From positions 205,472-269,471 of the forward strand of contig NZ_SPQK01000004.1 of assembly GCF_004570875.1 (NCBI RefSeq): a stretch of 64,000 bases of DNA, written 5' to 3'. This DNA is from Blastococcus sp. CT_GayMR16 (GTDB taxonomy: Bacteria; Actinomycetota; Actinomycetes; Mycobacteriales; Geodermatophilaceae). The notes under the pieces were generated by a model. That model was not told the DNA's origin and made no database searches. It worked only from the letters and a program-made list of their open reading frames with translations. Shown here in pieces: positions 20,909 through 30,067 of this stretch; the stretch's first letter is position 1, and the number at the start of each line of letters is the position of its first letter. A program made the translations under genes and the position numbers.

Positions 20909-21388
20909 ATGACGCCCACCGCGTCCCCGAACCCGGACCGTGGGCGTCCCCGGGCCCTGAGCTGGGCCGCGTCGGCCACGCCGGCGGTGACCGCCGACGG
21001 CCGGCGCTGGCAGCTCTCCGGCCACCTCCAGCTGTCGGCGATGCGCCGGGATGCCCGCGGGCTGCTCGGGAGCAGCGTCGGTCCGGGCCCGTGGAACGAC
21101 GCGCAGGACGAAGCGATCGAGCGAGCGGTCCTGGCGCTGGACGAGCTCGCCTCCAACGCATTGCGCCACGGCCGGTCGCCGATCTCCGCAGAGTTGTTCG
21201 ATCGCGGCGAGACGTGGCTGATCGTCGTCACCGACGGCGCGACCGCGGAGTTGCCTGTGCCGGCCGTGGGCCGCCCCGGCGACCTCGGCGGCTTCGGCCT
21301 CTACGTCGTGGCCGATCTCGCCGTCGCGCACGGCATCGACGTCCGGGGGGACCACAAGTGCGTCTGGGCCGAACTCCCGAAGGGCTGA
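20909..21388 (+). CDS. Anti-sigma-type HATPase (serine/threonine kinase-like) regulator
   Basis: 159 residues. The GHKL ATPase motifs are visible: N-box VLALDELASNALRHG and G-box GGFGLYVVADLAVAHG, with TDGA between. Such small soluble HATPase proteins in actinobacteria are RsbW/SpoIIAB-like anti-sigma factors or kinases of anti-anti-sigma proteins. The start is placed at ATG 20909, eight bases after GCGGAGG; longer versions would begin in low-complexity sequence. No sigma factor or STAS antagonist gene is adjacent, so the partner is elsewhere. Confidence 0.82.
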   Translation: MTPTASPNPDRGRPRALSWAASATPAVTADGRRWQLSGHLQLSAMRRDARGLLGSSVGPGPWNDAQDEAIERAVLALDELASNALRHGRSPISAELFDRGETWLIVVTDGATAELPVPAVGRPGDLGGFGLYVVADLAVAHGIDVRGDHKCVWAELPKG

Positions 21389-21590
21389 CCTCACCCCCCT
21401 GAGCACAGCCTGCCGGCCGAGGGCCGGCGACGACTGCGAGTAACCGGCTGGTCAGGAATCGGGGAGTGCGCGCCGCACGGCGCCTCTCTGGACCGACGAA
21501 CCTGCCCGCCGAGGGCCGGGTCGGTGGCACGCGCGTCTCCTGCCCCCGCAGGATGGAGCCACTCCCGTTCCGGAAGAGGCACGAGGCTTC

Positions 21591-22502
21591 GTGACCAGAT
21601 ACAGCGCGCTCCACCGCTCCTCCTCCGCTGCCTTGGTGCTCGGCGCCGGCGCGACCGCGCTGACGCTCGCCTCGCTGCTCGCCATCGCGCAGACCACCGT
21701 CGTGGGGACGGCGAACGCGGGAGGCGCACTGTCGGCCGCGAGGGAGTCCTCCCCCCTCGGGGCGCTCGACTTCGATCTCGTCGGCGGACCGCTGGAGATG
21801 CCCGCCATCGGCGTCGTCGCTCCCGGCTTCGACGACTGGTACACGACCGGCCCCGGGCTGGCGCTGTCCTCGGCGGCGCCTCCGTCACGGCTCCTCAGCA
21901 GCGTCGTCGGGTCCCTCGGCGCGGTGGTTCCGGCCCCGGCCACGGCCACGGTCGACGCGCCCGTCCTCCCCTCGCCCGACCCGGGGCCGGTGGACCCCGG
22001 CCCTCAGGTCCCCGCCCCGAGCGCTCCGGCGGTGGCCCCGGCCCCGGCCCCGAGCACCCCGACCGCGACGCCGCCGGCCGACCAGTCTCCCGATCCGGCG
22101 GTCCTAACGCCGACGCCCGCCGAGCCCGCTCCGACGGTTCCCTCGGAGACCCCGCCGGTCACCTGTGAGCCCGAAGCGCCACCACCTGCCGACGGGACGA
22201 CGACGCCGGAAGATCCGACTGCGCCCGTGGATGCCGCCGACCCGGCGGCACCGGTCGATCCCGCGGCACCCGACGTGACGCCGTGCCCGCCCGACCCCTG
22301 CACACCGGCGGGGACGCCGTCCGGTGACGGCACCCCGCCCCCGACCGACGGCACCACCCCGCCGGCCGTCACCACCCCGCCCGAGGAGACCGCGACGGAA
22401 GGCGCCGGCGCCGAGGACGGGACCACGCCCACGACCTGCGTCCCCGACCCGGCGGAACCGACCGACCCGGCCACGGAGACCCCGGTCGCCGTGGAGCCGT
22501 GA
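21591..22502 (+). CDS. Secreted proline/threonine-rich low-complexity protein
   Basis: 303 residues from a GTG. A basic start and hydrophobic stretch (SSAALVLGAGATALTLASLLAIAQTTVVG) form a signal peptide or anchor. Residues ~45-95 may fold (ALDFDLVGGPLEMPAIGVVAPGFDDWYTTGPG). From ~115 on it is Pro/Ala/Thr/Asp/Glu-rich (DPAAPVDPAAPD, TPSGDGTPPPTDGTTPP) with a few cysteines (CEPEAPPP, TPCPPDPCTP). Likely a cell-wall-spanning or surface protein. No sortase signal is seen. About 200 non-coding bases precede it. Confidence 0.7.
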   Translation: MTRYSALHRSSSAALVLGAGATALTLASLLAIAQTTVVGTANAGGALSAARESSPLGALDFDLVGGPLEMPAIGVVAPGFDDWYTTGPGLALSSAAPPSRLLSSVVGSLGAVVPAPATATVDAPVLPSPDPGPVDPGPQVPAPSAPAVAPAPAPSTPTATPPADQSPDPAVLTPTPAEPAPTVPSETPPVTCEPEAPPPADGTTTPEDPTAPVDAADPAAPVDPAAPDVTPCPPDPCTPAGTPSGDGTPPPTDGTTPPAVTTPPEETATEGAGAEDGTTPTTCVPDPAEPTDPATETPVAVEP

Positions 22503-22547
22503 CGCGCCCCGAGTCCCGACGCCGGCGCGCGCTGACCCGGAGACCAC

Positions 22548-22582
22548 CGTGGGGGCCGGATCGACTCGATCAGGCCCCCACG
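22548..22582. terminator. Bidirectional terminator-like hairpin
   Basis: CGTGGGGGCC (22548-22557) pairs with GGCCCCCACG (22573-22582), with GATCGACTCGATC in the loop forming its own short palindrome. It lies between two converging genes (stops at 22502 and 22597) and could end both transcripts. Confidence 0.7.
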
Positions 22583-22596
22583 ACGTTCCGCTGGCG

Positions 22597-24732
22597 CTAC
22601 TTGTTCCGCTTGACCACCGAGTAGTCGTACGTGGCATCGAGGACGGCGATGTCACCGGTGGGCAGGTTGGACACCGACACCACGAAGTCCGGCTGGTTGC
22701 CGTTCGCGCACTTCGTGTTCAGCGTGGTCGTGCTGAACGAGTCGCCGGTGAACCGGTAGACGAAGTTGCCCGCACCGTCGGTGATCTCCCCCGCGCTGGT
22801 GGTGCCCGGCGTGAGGTCGCACGCCGAGATCACCTGCACGGTCCAGTTGTTGTCCTGGACGCCGTCGGTCTCGATCCAGTTGCCCTCCTCCGAGGACAGG
22901 GTCGCCGGGGCGCCGTCGACGGTGACGTCGTCGATGAACCAGCCGGTGTCGAGGTAGGCCGCGTCGGTGGAGTAGCGCCACCGGACGTCGGTGGCACCCG
23001 CCGGAACGGTGACGGCGTACTGGCGGTACACCGGCTCGTCGACGAAGTACTCCCCGCCGGAGGTGCCGGTGATGCCGTTGCCCTCGGTGTTGCCACCGTG
23101 CGGGTCGTCGTCGGAGGACACGACCGTGTTGCTGGCGACGTCGGTCACCGGAACGGTCACCCACTCACCGTCGACGAAGGCCTCGACGAAGCCGTAGTCC
23201 CAGCCCTCCTCGATGAAGTGCCAGTTCCAGAAGGCCACGGTCTGCCCGGGGACCACGGGTGTGTCGAGTCCGAGGATCGTGTCCGACTGGCTGGTGTAGC
23301 CGCCCCACCAGTGGTTCGGCCCGGTGTGCGGCGCGACCTGGGTGATCGCGTCGCCGGTGAAGTCGATCGCGACCCGCGGGCCGGGGTTGCGGAACTTCTC
23401 GTAGGAGACGCCGAACGGCAGTGCGGTGCCGTCGGGGCGGTGGCCCGGACGGTTCCACTTCGAGTCCGGCTGGGAGCCCTTGTAGTCGCCCCGGTCGTCC
23501 CAGAACTCGCTGTTGGCGATGTCGACGGTGTAGCCGCCCGACGCCGGGCCGAGGTCGAAGTTCTCCAGGTCCCAGAGCGCCGAGTCCTCGTCGTCGAGGT
23601 ACATCGTCACCGCCCAGTCCTGGAACAGCGCCGACGCCGAGCGCAGGTCGGGAGCGGCCCCGTTCTGGGTGTTGTACGTGTCGATGGCGTTCTGCACGCC
23701 CTCCATGCCGTCGGCCTGCTCCTCGAAGATCCGCTTGATCAGCAGGTCACCCCCGGCGGCGTCGTACTCCTCGTCGGGAACGAGGGTGCCGTCCCCGTTG
23801 CCACCGGCCTGCTCCCACAGGTAGGCGAAGAAGCTGAACGAGGCGCCGTAGTTCTCCAGGCCGCCGCCCCAGCGGGTCAGCGACGTCTCGCGGTGGAACA
23901 CCTGCTGGTAGGTCAGGTGGCTGCCGGTCATGTCGTAGCCGTTGAGGAAGGCCGCGGTGTCGGCCAGGCCCTCGTCCACCCAGGACAGCTCGCCCGGGTC
24001 GGAGTAGTTCATCAGCAGGTGCTCGAGCTCGTGGGCGATGACGCCCTCGTACAGCTCGGGACTGTCGTTGGCGGCGTCGCCGTCGCTCCAGGGCGCGCTG
24101 CTCGGGTCCGGACCCACGCGGTTGGCCCAGTCGAAGGCGTCGAGCACGATGACGTTCATGCCGACGCTGTCGATGTAGTCGGGGGCGAAGTAGCCGGCGG
24201 TGTAGCTCGTGACCGAGCAGTCGTAGTAGTTCTCGTCCTGGACGTTGTAGACCAGGGTGACGAGGGAGTCGCTGGAGGGATCGGCCGGGTTCGCGGCGTC
24301 CATCGGCCCGAAGTGCGCCTCGTCGACGTCGACGATCTGGTCGCTCAGCTCGTCGCCGAGATAGTCGATCTGGGCCTGGGTGACGGTGTAGTCGGCGAGG
24401 GTGCCCTCGGAGCAGGGGACGAAGTCGTCGTCCGGGTTCGGGTCCCACTGCGGGTCCATGCTGTGGTTCGCACCGTCGTCGTTGGTCGGCACGTAGACGT
24501 AGACCGGGGTCCCGTCCGGCGTCGCGCCGGCGTAGGCCTGCCGGAACGGCTGGTAGTACGTCCCGCCGGCCGCGGAGTCGTTGATCGGAACGGTGATGAT
24601 CAGGTCACCGGCGCTCCCGGGATCTGCCGGGGCATCGGCGGAGTGGTCCGCGAGAGCTGGTGTGGCCAGCCCCGCGACAGCGAGTACGCCGATGGCGGTG
24701 CCTGCCACCAGCGAGCGGATGGACGGTCGCAT
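22597..24732 (-). CDS. Secreted zinc metalloprotease with immune-inhibitor-A-like C-terminus
   Basis: 711 residues from ATG 24732. A signal peptide ends near LATPALADHS. The zinc site is HELEH (H234, E235, H238) with a third ligand E254 in WVDEGLAD, a gluzincin arrangement similar to M30/hyicolysin and M6-like proteases. After about residue 430 comes a beta-sandwich part like that of immune inhibitor A (NHWWGGYTSQSD...VAFWNWHFIEEGWDYGFVEAF...WRYSTDAAYLDTGWFIDDVTVDG), thought to bind substrate or surface. A last ~60-residue beta domain follows. It should be an extracellular protease. The upstream 213 bases (24733-24945) hold no gene; the longer in-frame extension lacks a signal-peptide start. 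Confidence 0.87.
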   Translation of the reverse strand: MRPSIRSLVAGTAIGVLAVAGLATPALADHSADAPADPGSAGDLIITVPINDSAAGGTYYQPFRQAYAGATPDGTPVYVYVPTNDDGANHSMDPQWDPNPDDDFVPCSEGTLADYTVTQAQIDYLGDELSDQIVDVDEAHFGPMDAANPADPSSDSLVTLVYNVQDENYYDCSVTSYTAGYFAPDYIDSVGMNVIVLDAFDWANRVGPDPSSAPWSDGDAANDSPELYEGVIAHELEHLLMNYSDPGELSWVDEGLADTAAFLNGYDMTGSHLTYQQVFHRETSLTRWGGGLENYGASFSFFAYLWEQAGGNGDGTLVPDEEYDAAGGDLLIKRIFEEQADGMEGVQNAIDTYNTQNGAAPDLRSASALFQDWAVTMYLDDEDSALWDLENFDLGPASGGYTVDIANSEFWDDRGDYKGSQPDSKWNRPGHRPDGTALPFGVSYEKFRNPGPRVAIDFTGDAITQVAPHTGPNHWWGGYTSQSDTILGLDTPVVPGQTVAFWNWHFIEEGWDYGFVEAFVDGEWVTVPVTDVASNTVVSSDDDPHGGNTEGNGITGTSGGEYFVDEPVYRQYAVTVPAGATDVRWRYSTDAAYLDTGWFIDDVTVDGAPATLSSEEGNWIETDGVQDNNWTVQVISACDLTPGTTSAGEITDGAGNFVYRFTGDSFSTTTLNTKCANGNQPDFVVSVSNLPTGDIAVLDATYDYSVVKRNK

Positions 24733-24945
24733 GAACAACCCTTCTCGGGCCCGGCGCCCCGGACCCTTCCGGTGAGGAGGGGCGGCGTCATTGCCGGCCC
24801 CGACCCGGCACTGCCGGGTCCACACGCACCGTAAACGAGCGGTTCCGTAATGAACATGGCCGAGAGGAAACTGTTCGGCCGAGCTTCCGGCAGGCCGTAG
24901 ATCGACCTTCCGACCTGCACTTTCGACGCATCTCTGGTATCCGGA

Positions 24946-26163
24946 TCAGTCCGCGGGCTGTCGCGCGGCGGGCGTCAGGAGGGTCGTCACGATGACCACC
25001 GCGACGGTTCCCGCGATCGCCGAGACGACCACGGCGAGCCCCACGAGACCCACCGTGAGAGGCAGCAGCAGCACGACGAGTGCGGCCGTGAGGATCACCA
25101 CCGGCCGGATGACCGGGCGGGCCACGATCGGGGCGTGGACCGCCCACAGCAGGAGGAGGAAGCCGCCGACCGGTACCGCGACGGCGTAGCCGACGGTGAT
25201 CGCCGCGACCTCGAGATGGTGCGCGGTCTGCTCGACGGCGACCTCCAGGCCGGCGCCGACAGCGGCCAGCGCCGCGAAGATGCCGTAGTGGCCGTAGCCC
25301 CAGACGTAGGACCGGTCGCGGTTGTCGGCCAGGCCGCTCGCGCTCGGCTCGAGGAAGTAGAGCCACCACAGGGCGAAGAGGAGGACCAGCCCTCCGACGG
25401 CGATCGTCACGAAGGCGCTGCCGAGACCACCCGCCTCGAAGGCCGCCTGCACCCCGGTCGACGCGGCGAAGACGCTCTCCCCGAGCAGGATGATCGTGAA
25501 CAGGCCGTACCGCTCCGCGATGTGGTGCGCGTGCCAGCTGGTCGACCTGGTCCGCTCCGCCCACGGCGGCACCGCGAGCTCGAGGACCACCAGGCAGGCG
25601 AAGACCGGGATCACCGAGGCCGCGGGGAGCACCCCCGCCTCGGTGAGGCCGAGGCGTAGCAGCCACAGGGCCTGGACGACGGTGATCCCGATCGCGTAGC
25701 GGACGGCCGTCACGCGGCCGGCGGGGTGCTCCATGCCGGCCCGCACCCACTGGGCGACCAGGCCGATCCGCATGACGAGATAGCCGAGGGTGACCGCCCG
25801 GAAGTCGGAGTTCTCGAACGCTGCCGGCACACCCGCGGCGAGGACGAGGACGCCGGCCATCTGCACCATGGTCAGGAGCCGGTAGGGGACGTCGTCGGTG
25901 TCGTAGGACGAGGCGAACCAGGTGAAGTTCATCCAGGCCCACCAGATGGCGAAGAACACCATGAAGAACGGCGCCAGATCGCCGAGTGCGTGCCCCTCGG
26001 CGATGCCGTGGGCAAGCTGCACGGTCAGCGACGCGATCGCGACGACGAACGTCAGGTCGAACAGCAGTTCCAGCGGACTCGACACCCGATGCGGCTCGTC
26101 GGTCGCGCGCTCGCCCATCCGGACGCGGATGCGGATGCCCGGCGGAGCTGCCTCGTGCGTCAC
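24946..26163 (-). CDS. Low-temperature requirement A (LtrA) family membrane protein
   Basis: 405 residues from a GTG, with about ten to twelve transmembrane helices. The N-terminal SPLELLFDLTFVVAIASLTVQLAHG and later HIAERYGLFTIILLGESVFA and YFLEPSASG segments are the family hallmarks. LtrA was named from a Listeria mutant that fails to grow in the cold; the biochemical role is unsettled. It stands alone, after a 29-base gap downstream of the molybdenum hydroxylase operon on the same strand, so read-through is possible. Confidence 0.9.
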   Translation of the reverse strand: MTHEAAPPGIRIRVRMGERATDEPHRVSSPLELLFDLTFVVAIASLTVQLAHGIAEGHALGDLAPFFMVFFAIWWAWMNFTWFASSYDTDDVPYRLLTMVQMAGVLVLAAGVPAAFENSDFRAVTLGYLVMRIGLVAQWVRAGMEHPAGRVTAVRYAIGITVVQALWLLRLGLTEAGVLPAASVIPVFACLVVLELAVPPWAERTRSTSWHAHHIAERYGLFTIILLGESVFAASTGVQAAFEAGGLGSAFVTIAVGGLVLLFALWWLYFLEPSASGLADNRDRSYVWGYGHYGIFAALAAVGAGLEVAVEQTAHHLEVAAITVGYAVAVPVGGFLLLLWAVHAPIVARPVIRPVVILTAALVVLLLPLTVGLVGLAVVVSAIAGTVAVVIVTTLLTPAARQPAD

Positions 26164-26192
26164 CAGGGCAGCCTAGGGAGCGGCAGGGCTCC

Positions 26193-28286
26193 TCAGCCCG
26201 CGTCCATCGCCGCGACGACGTTCGCGCTGGTCAGCGGCAGGGTGCGGACGCGAAGACCCGTCGCCGCATACAGGGCGTTGCCGATGGCCGCCGCGGTGGG
26301 CCCGATGGAGGCCTCGCCCGCGCCCAGCGAGGCCTCGGCCGGCCGGTCGAGCAGGACGACGTCGACGGGCGGCACCTCGCTGAAGGTGAGGATCGGATAG
26401 TCCTCCCACGTCCGGCTGGTCACCGTGCGCGCGTCGAAGCGGACCTGTTCCTTCGTCGTCCAGCTGAGCGCTTGCAGCGCCCCGCCCTCGATCTGGTTGA
26501 CCACCCCGTCGGGGTTCACCACCAGGCCGACGTCGACCGCGATCGTCAGCCGGCGCACACGCACCGACGTCTCCGCCTCGACCTCCGCGACGACGGCGCA
26601 CCAGGCGCCGCGGTTCTTGTACCGGGCGAGGCCGACACCCAGGCCGACGTCCGGACCCCGGTCGCTCCCCCACCCGGCTCGCTCCGCGGCCGCCGTCAGC
26701 ACCGCCCGTGCCCGCTCGTCGGACAGCATGCCCAGCCGGTACCCGACCGGGTCCTCCCCGGCGAGGACGGCGAGCTCGTCGACCACTGACTCGATCGCGT
26801 AGACGTTGAGGTGCGCGCCGAGGGCCCGCAGCGCCGAGGTCCGCAGCGGCATGGTCTGCAGACGGTGCGTGCGCACCAGCTGTCGGGGCAGGTCGTACAG
26901 CGGGACGGCGTTGCGCCCGGATCCTCCGCCGTTCTGCAGCGGCGGGTCCGAGGCGGGCAGGTTCGGCACCGCGGCCTCGACGTGGGTGGCTGCCAGCAGC
27001 GGCGCCCCGGGCGGCCCGGGCCGGTGGGAGTGCCCGTTGCTCCACACGTCCTGCTGCCAGCGCTGGACGGCGCCGGCGTCGTCCAGGTGCACCGCGATGT
27101 CCACGACCATGGCCGGACCGAGCGGGCCCCAGCTCAGCTCGTCCTCACGCGTCCACACGACCCTCACCGGTCGACCCGGCACTGCCGGGGCGAGCAGCAC
27201 CGCGTCGTAGGCGGCGTCGTCGGCCGCGTTGTGCCCGTAGCAGCCGGCGCCCTCCACGTGCTGGACGACGACGTCCTCCGGAGCCAGCTCGAGCAGCCGG
27301 CAGATCGCCGTCCGCAGCTTGTAGATGCCCTGCGAGTGCGACCACACCGACAGCCGCCCGCCCTCCCAGACGGCGAGACCGCACGACGGTGCGATCGAGG
27401 CGTGCGCCAGGTACGGGCGGGCGAACCGCGCGCGCACCGATCGCGCGGCGGAGGCGGCTGCCGTGTCGGTGTCGCTGAGCACCGTCTCCTCGGTGGGCGC
27501 GGACACGAGGAAATCGGCGAGAGCATGCTCCGGCGGCAGGGAGTCCTGTTCCTTCCAGGCGCACCCGGCCTGCAGCGCCGCGAGCGCCCGCAGGGCGTTC
27601 TCCTCGCGCTCGGCGACGACGCCGAGGAACGAGCCGTCCCGGACGACTGCGACGACGCCCGGCACCCGCTGTGCGGCGCTCTCGTCGACCGAGAGCAGGA
27701 CGGCGCCCCGCGACGGCGGCCGCACCACCCGCCCGTGGAGCAGCCCGGCCGGCTGGAGGTCGTGGATGAACCGCGGGCGGCCCGCGACCTTGTCCGGTAC
27801 GTCCAGCCGGAGCGCCGACCGCCCGACGACCGCGTGGTCGCCCGCGCCCTTCGGGGTCGAGCCGGGGACGACGTCCGCATCCAGCGGGACGGTCAGCTCC
27901 CAGTAGCTGGTCCGCCGACCGTCCGGCGCGACGAACTCGCCGTCGGCGACGGACAGGCTCCCCGCCGGGACCCGGAGCGCCTCGGCCGCCGCGGCCAGGT
28001 GGAGCGCCCGGACCTGGGCGCACACGGCCCGCAGCGCTCCGCCGGAGTGCTGCACGGAGAGGCTGCCCGCGGTGTAGGACTCGTCGGGGCTGGCGTCCGT
28101 GGACGCCGCGACCATGGCGACCCGGGCCAGGTCGACGTCGAGCTCGTCGGCCACGATCTGGGCCAGCGCGGTGAGCACGCCCTGCCCGAGTTCGACCTTC
28201 CCCGAGCGGACCAGCACCCGCCCGCCGGGCTCGATCGTCAGCCAGCTGTCCAGCCGCGGGTTGTTCTCCAGGCTCGGGCTGCTCAT
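26193..28286 (-). CDS. Molybdenum hydroxylase large subunit (isoquinoline 1-oxidoreductase beta-like)
   Basis: 697 residues. It matches the Mo-cytosine-dinucleotide-binding subunit of two-component hydroxylases and aldehyde dehydrogenases (IorB type): WLTIEPGGRVLVRSGKVELGQGVLTALAQIVADEL, AASTDASPDESYTAGSLSVQHSG, a middle PYLAHASIAPSCGLAVW and C-terminal EASIGPTAAAIGNALYAATG. No Tat signal is present, so it is probably cytoplasmic. The ATG at 28286 overlaps the stop of the 2Fe-2S subunit (ATGA). There is no FAD subunit, as is normal for this class. It probably hydroxylates an N-heterocycle or oxidises an aldehyde; the substrate is unknown. Confidence 0.9.
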   Translation of the reverse strand: MSSPSLENNPRLDSWLTIEPGGRVLVRSGKVELGQGVLTALAQIVADELDVDLARVAMVAASTDASPDESYTAGSLSVQHSGGALRAVCAQVRALHLAAAAEALRVPAGSLSVADGEFVAPDGRRTSYWELTVPLDADVVPGSTPKGAGDHAVVGRSALRLDVPDKVAGRPRFIHDLQPAGLLHGRVVRPPSRGAVLLSVDESAAQRVPGVVAVVRDGSFLGVVAEREENALRALAALQAGCAWKEQDSLPPEHALADFLVSAPTEETVLSDTDTAAASAARSVRARFARPYLAHASIAPSCGLAVWEGGRLSVWSHSQGIYKLRTAICRLLELAPEDVVVQHVEGAGCYGHNAADDAAYDAVLLAPAVPGRPVRVVWTREDELSWGPLGPAMVVDIAVHLDDAGAVQRWQQDVWSNGHSHRPGPPGAPLLAATHVEAAVPNLPASDPPLQNGGGSGRNAVPLYDLPRQLVRTHRLQTMPLRTSALRALGAHLNVYAIESVVDELAVLAGEDPVGYRLGMLSDERARAVLTAAAERAGWGSDRGPDVGLGVGLARYKNRGAWCAVVAEVEAETSVRVRRLTIAVDVGLVVNPDGVVNQIEGGALQALSWTTKEQVRFDARTVTSRTWEDYPILTFSEVPPVDVVLLDRPAEASLGAGEASIGPTAAAIGNALYAATGLRVRTLPLTSANVVAAMDAG

Positions 28287-28744
28287 CGCCCGCACGGCCT
28301 CGCGCCGAGCACCGCCCGGACGATCCGGTTGTGCGCCCCGCAGCGGCACAGGTTGCCGTCGAGCGCCCGCCGGACGCCGTCGTCGTCGACCTCGGGCTCG
28401 CGCTCGAGCAGTGCCGCGGCCGTGACGAGCATCCCGGACGTGCAGTAGCCGCACTGGAGGGCCTGCTCCTCGACGAACGTGCCCTGGAGGGGGTGTCCGC
28501 CCAGCCCTTCGACGGTCGTCACCTGCTTGCCGGCCACCGCCCAGACGGGGGTGTCGCACGAGTGCGTGGGGTGGCCGTCGACCAGCACGTTGCACGCGCC
28601 GCAGAGGCCGAGCCCGCAGCCGAACTTCGCCCCGACCAGCCCGAGGTCGTTGCGCAGCACGTAGAGGAGCGGGGTGTCCGGATCGCACGCGACCTCGTGC
28701 CGGGTGCCGTTGACGACGAGCTCCACCGGGCCGGCGTCCGTCAC
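28283..28744 (-). CDS. [2Fe-2S] subunit of the molybdenum hydroxylase
   Basis: 153 residues from GTG 28744. The first cluster is plant-ferredoxin type (FGCGLGLCGACNVLVDG...C), the second alpha-helical (QCGYCTSGM...GNLCRCGAHNRI), as in IorA and the small subunits of xanthine-dehydrogenase-like enzymes. It transfers electrons from the Mo site to an external acceptor. The GTG overlaps the E2 stop (GTGA) and the stop overlaps the start of the large subunit, so E2, this gene and the large subunit are translationally linked. Confidence 0.94.
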   Translation of the reverse strand: MTDAGPVELVVNGTRHEVACDPDTPLLYVLRNDLGLVGAKFGCGLGLCGACNVLVDGHPTHSCDTPVWAVAGKQVTTVEGLGGHPLQGTFVEEQALQCGYCTSGMLVTAAALLEREPEVDDDGVRRALDGNLCRCGAHNRIVRAVLGARPCGR

Positions 28745-30066
28745 GACAGGATGCGGACGGGCCGGTCGAGCAGCGACACGAACGCGCTCATCCACCGGGC
28801 GGCGACGGCGCCGTCGACGGGCCGGTGGTCGACCGACAGCGTCACGCGGAGCACGGTCGCGGCCTCGACGCGGCCGTCGGTGACCACCGCCTCCTGCTTC
28901 GCGGCACCGACGGCCAGGATCGCCGACTGCGGCGGATTGATGATCGCGGCGAACTCCTCGACCCCGTACATCCCGAGGTTCGTGACCGTGACGCTGCCGC
29001 CCTCGAGCTCCGACTGCTGCAGTCGGCCCTCCCGCGCGCGGGCCACGAAGTCCTGGGTCGCACGGGCGACGTCGCTGATCGTCCGGCTCTCCACCGACGT
29101 CAGCACCGGGGTGACGAGGCCCTTGTCCGTGGCCACGGCGACGGACACGTCCACCCCGGAGAACGAGCGGATCGCCTCGCCGGTCCAGACGACGTTCATC
29201 TCCGGCACGAGCTGGTGCGCCCGGGCGACGGCCTTGACGATCAGATCGTTGACCGAGATGCGCACGTCGGCGCCGTCGTTGAGGTCGGCCCGCATCTGCA
29301 GCAGGGCATCGACCCGGGCGACCCCGCGCACGTAGAAGTGCGGGGCGGTGGCCTTGCTCTCGGTGAGCCGGGCCGCGACCGCCTTGCGCATCCGGCTCAG
29401 CGGCTGGTCGGTGTACCCGGACGGCTCCTGCGTCGAAGGCACCGGGACGGCCGCGCGCGGCTCCGGGGGCGCGACAGCGGTGGGCACCTCGAGCGCCGGG
29501 GCCGGAGCACCGAGCAGGGCGGGGCTGGCGTCGTGGACGTCGGCCTCCTCGTGCGCCACCCGCTGGGCGAGCGCCGCCTCGACGTCCCGGCGGACGATCC
29601 GGCCACCCGGACCGGTGCCGACCAGGTCGGTCACGAGCAGGCCCGACTCCGCAGCGAGCCGGCGGGCCAGCGGGCTGGCGAACCGGCGGGACCCGCCGTT
29701 GGAGGCCGGCGGAGCGGCCTCGGCGGAAGCGGCCTCGGCGGGAGCGGCCACCGGGGCGGGCGCCCCGCCGTTGCCGGAGCTCACCCCGAGTGCGGCGAGC
29801 GCGGCGTCGACGTCCTCGACCGTCTCGTCGGGCCGGGCCAGCAGGGCGATCGCGGTGCCCACCTCGACCTCGACGCCTTCGCCCACGAGCGTGCGGAGGA
29901 TGACGCCGTCGGCTTCGGCCTCGACGTCGACGACGGCCTTGTCGGTCTCGACCGTGGCGATGACGTCGGAGGCGGCGAACCGGGTATTGACGGCGACCGG
30001 CCACCCGGCGAGCACCGCCGACGTCGTGGCGGCGGCGATCTCGGGCATGAGCAGCAGCTCGGGCAT
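28741..30066 (-). CDS. E2 dihydrolipoamide acyltransferase
   Basis: 441 residues. The lipoyl domain carries ETDKAVVDVEAE (lipoyl Lys43), the peripheral-subunit-binding domain is FASPLARRLAAESGLLVTDLVGTGPGGRIVRRDVEAAL (about 150-190), and the catalytic domain ends in DHRPVDGAVAARW (His414, Asp418). It moves the acyl group from the E1-bound lipoyl arm to CoA in a 2-oxoacid or acetoin dehydrogenase complex. It starts one base after the E1 stop and overlaps the next gene. No E3 gene is seen in the window, so a housekeeping lipoamide dehydrogenase must serve it. Confidence 0.94.
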   Translation of the reverse strand: MPELLLMPEIAAATTSAVLAGWPVAVNTRFAASDVIATVETDKAVVDVEAEADGVILRTLVGEGVEVEVGTAIALLARPDETVEDVDAALAALGVSSGNGGAPAPVAAPAEAASAEAAPPASNGGSRRFASPLARRLAAESGLLVTDLVGTGPGGRIVRRDVEAALAQRVAHEEADVHDASPALLGAPAPALEVPTAVAPPEPRAAVPVPSTQEPSGYTDQPLSRMRKAVAARLTESKATAPHFYVRGVARVDALLQMRADLNDGADVRISVNDLIVKAVARAHQLVPEMNVVWTGEAIRSFSGVDVSVAVATDKGLVTPVLTSVESRTISDVARATQDFVARAREGRLQQSELEGGSVTVTNLGMYGVEEFAAIINPPQSAILAVGAAKQEAVVTDGRVEAATVLRVTLSVDHRPVDGAVAARWMSAFVSLLDRPVRILS

Positions 30067-30067
30067 G

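Noticed and set aside
22324..24834. Long rightward open frame of 836 residues opposite the metalloprotease
   Set aside because: It is the antisense of a clear secreted protease with signal peptide and HELEH site; the frame is Val/Gly/Arg-rich, a common GC-rich shadow.
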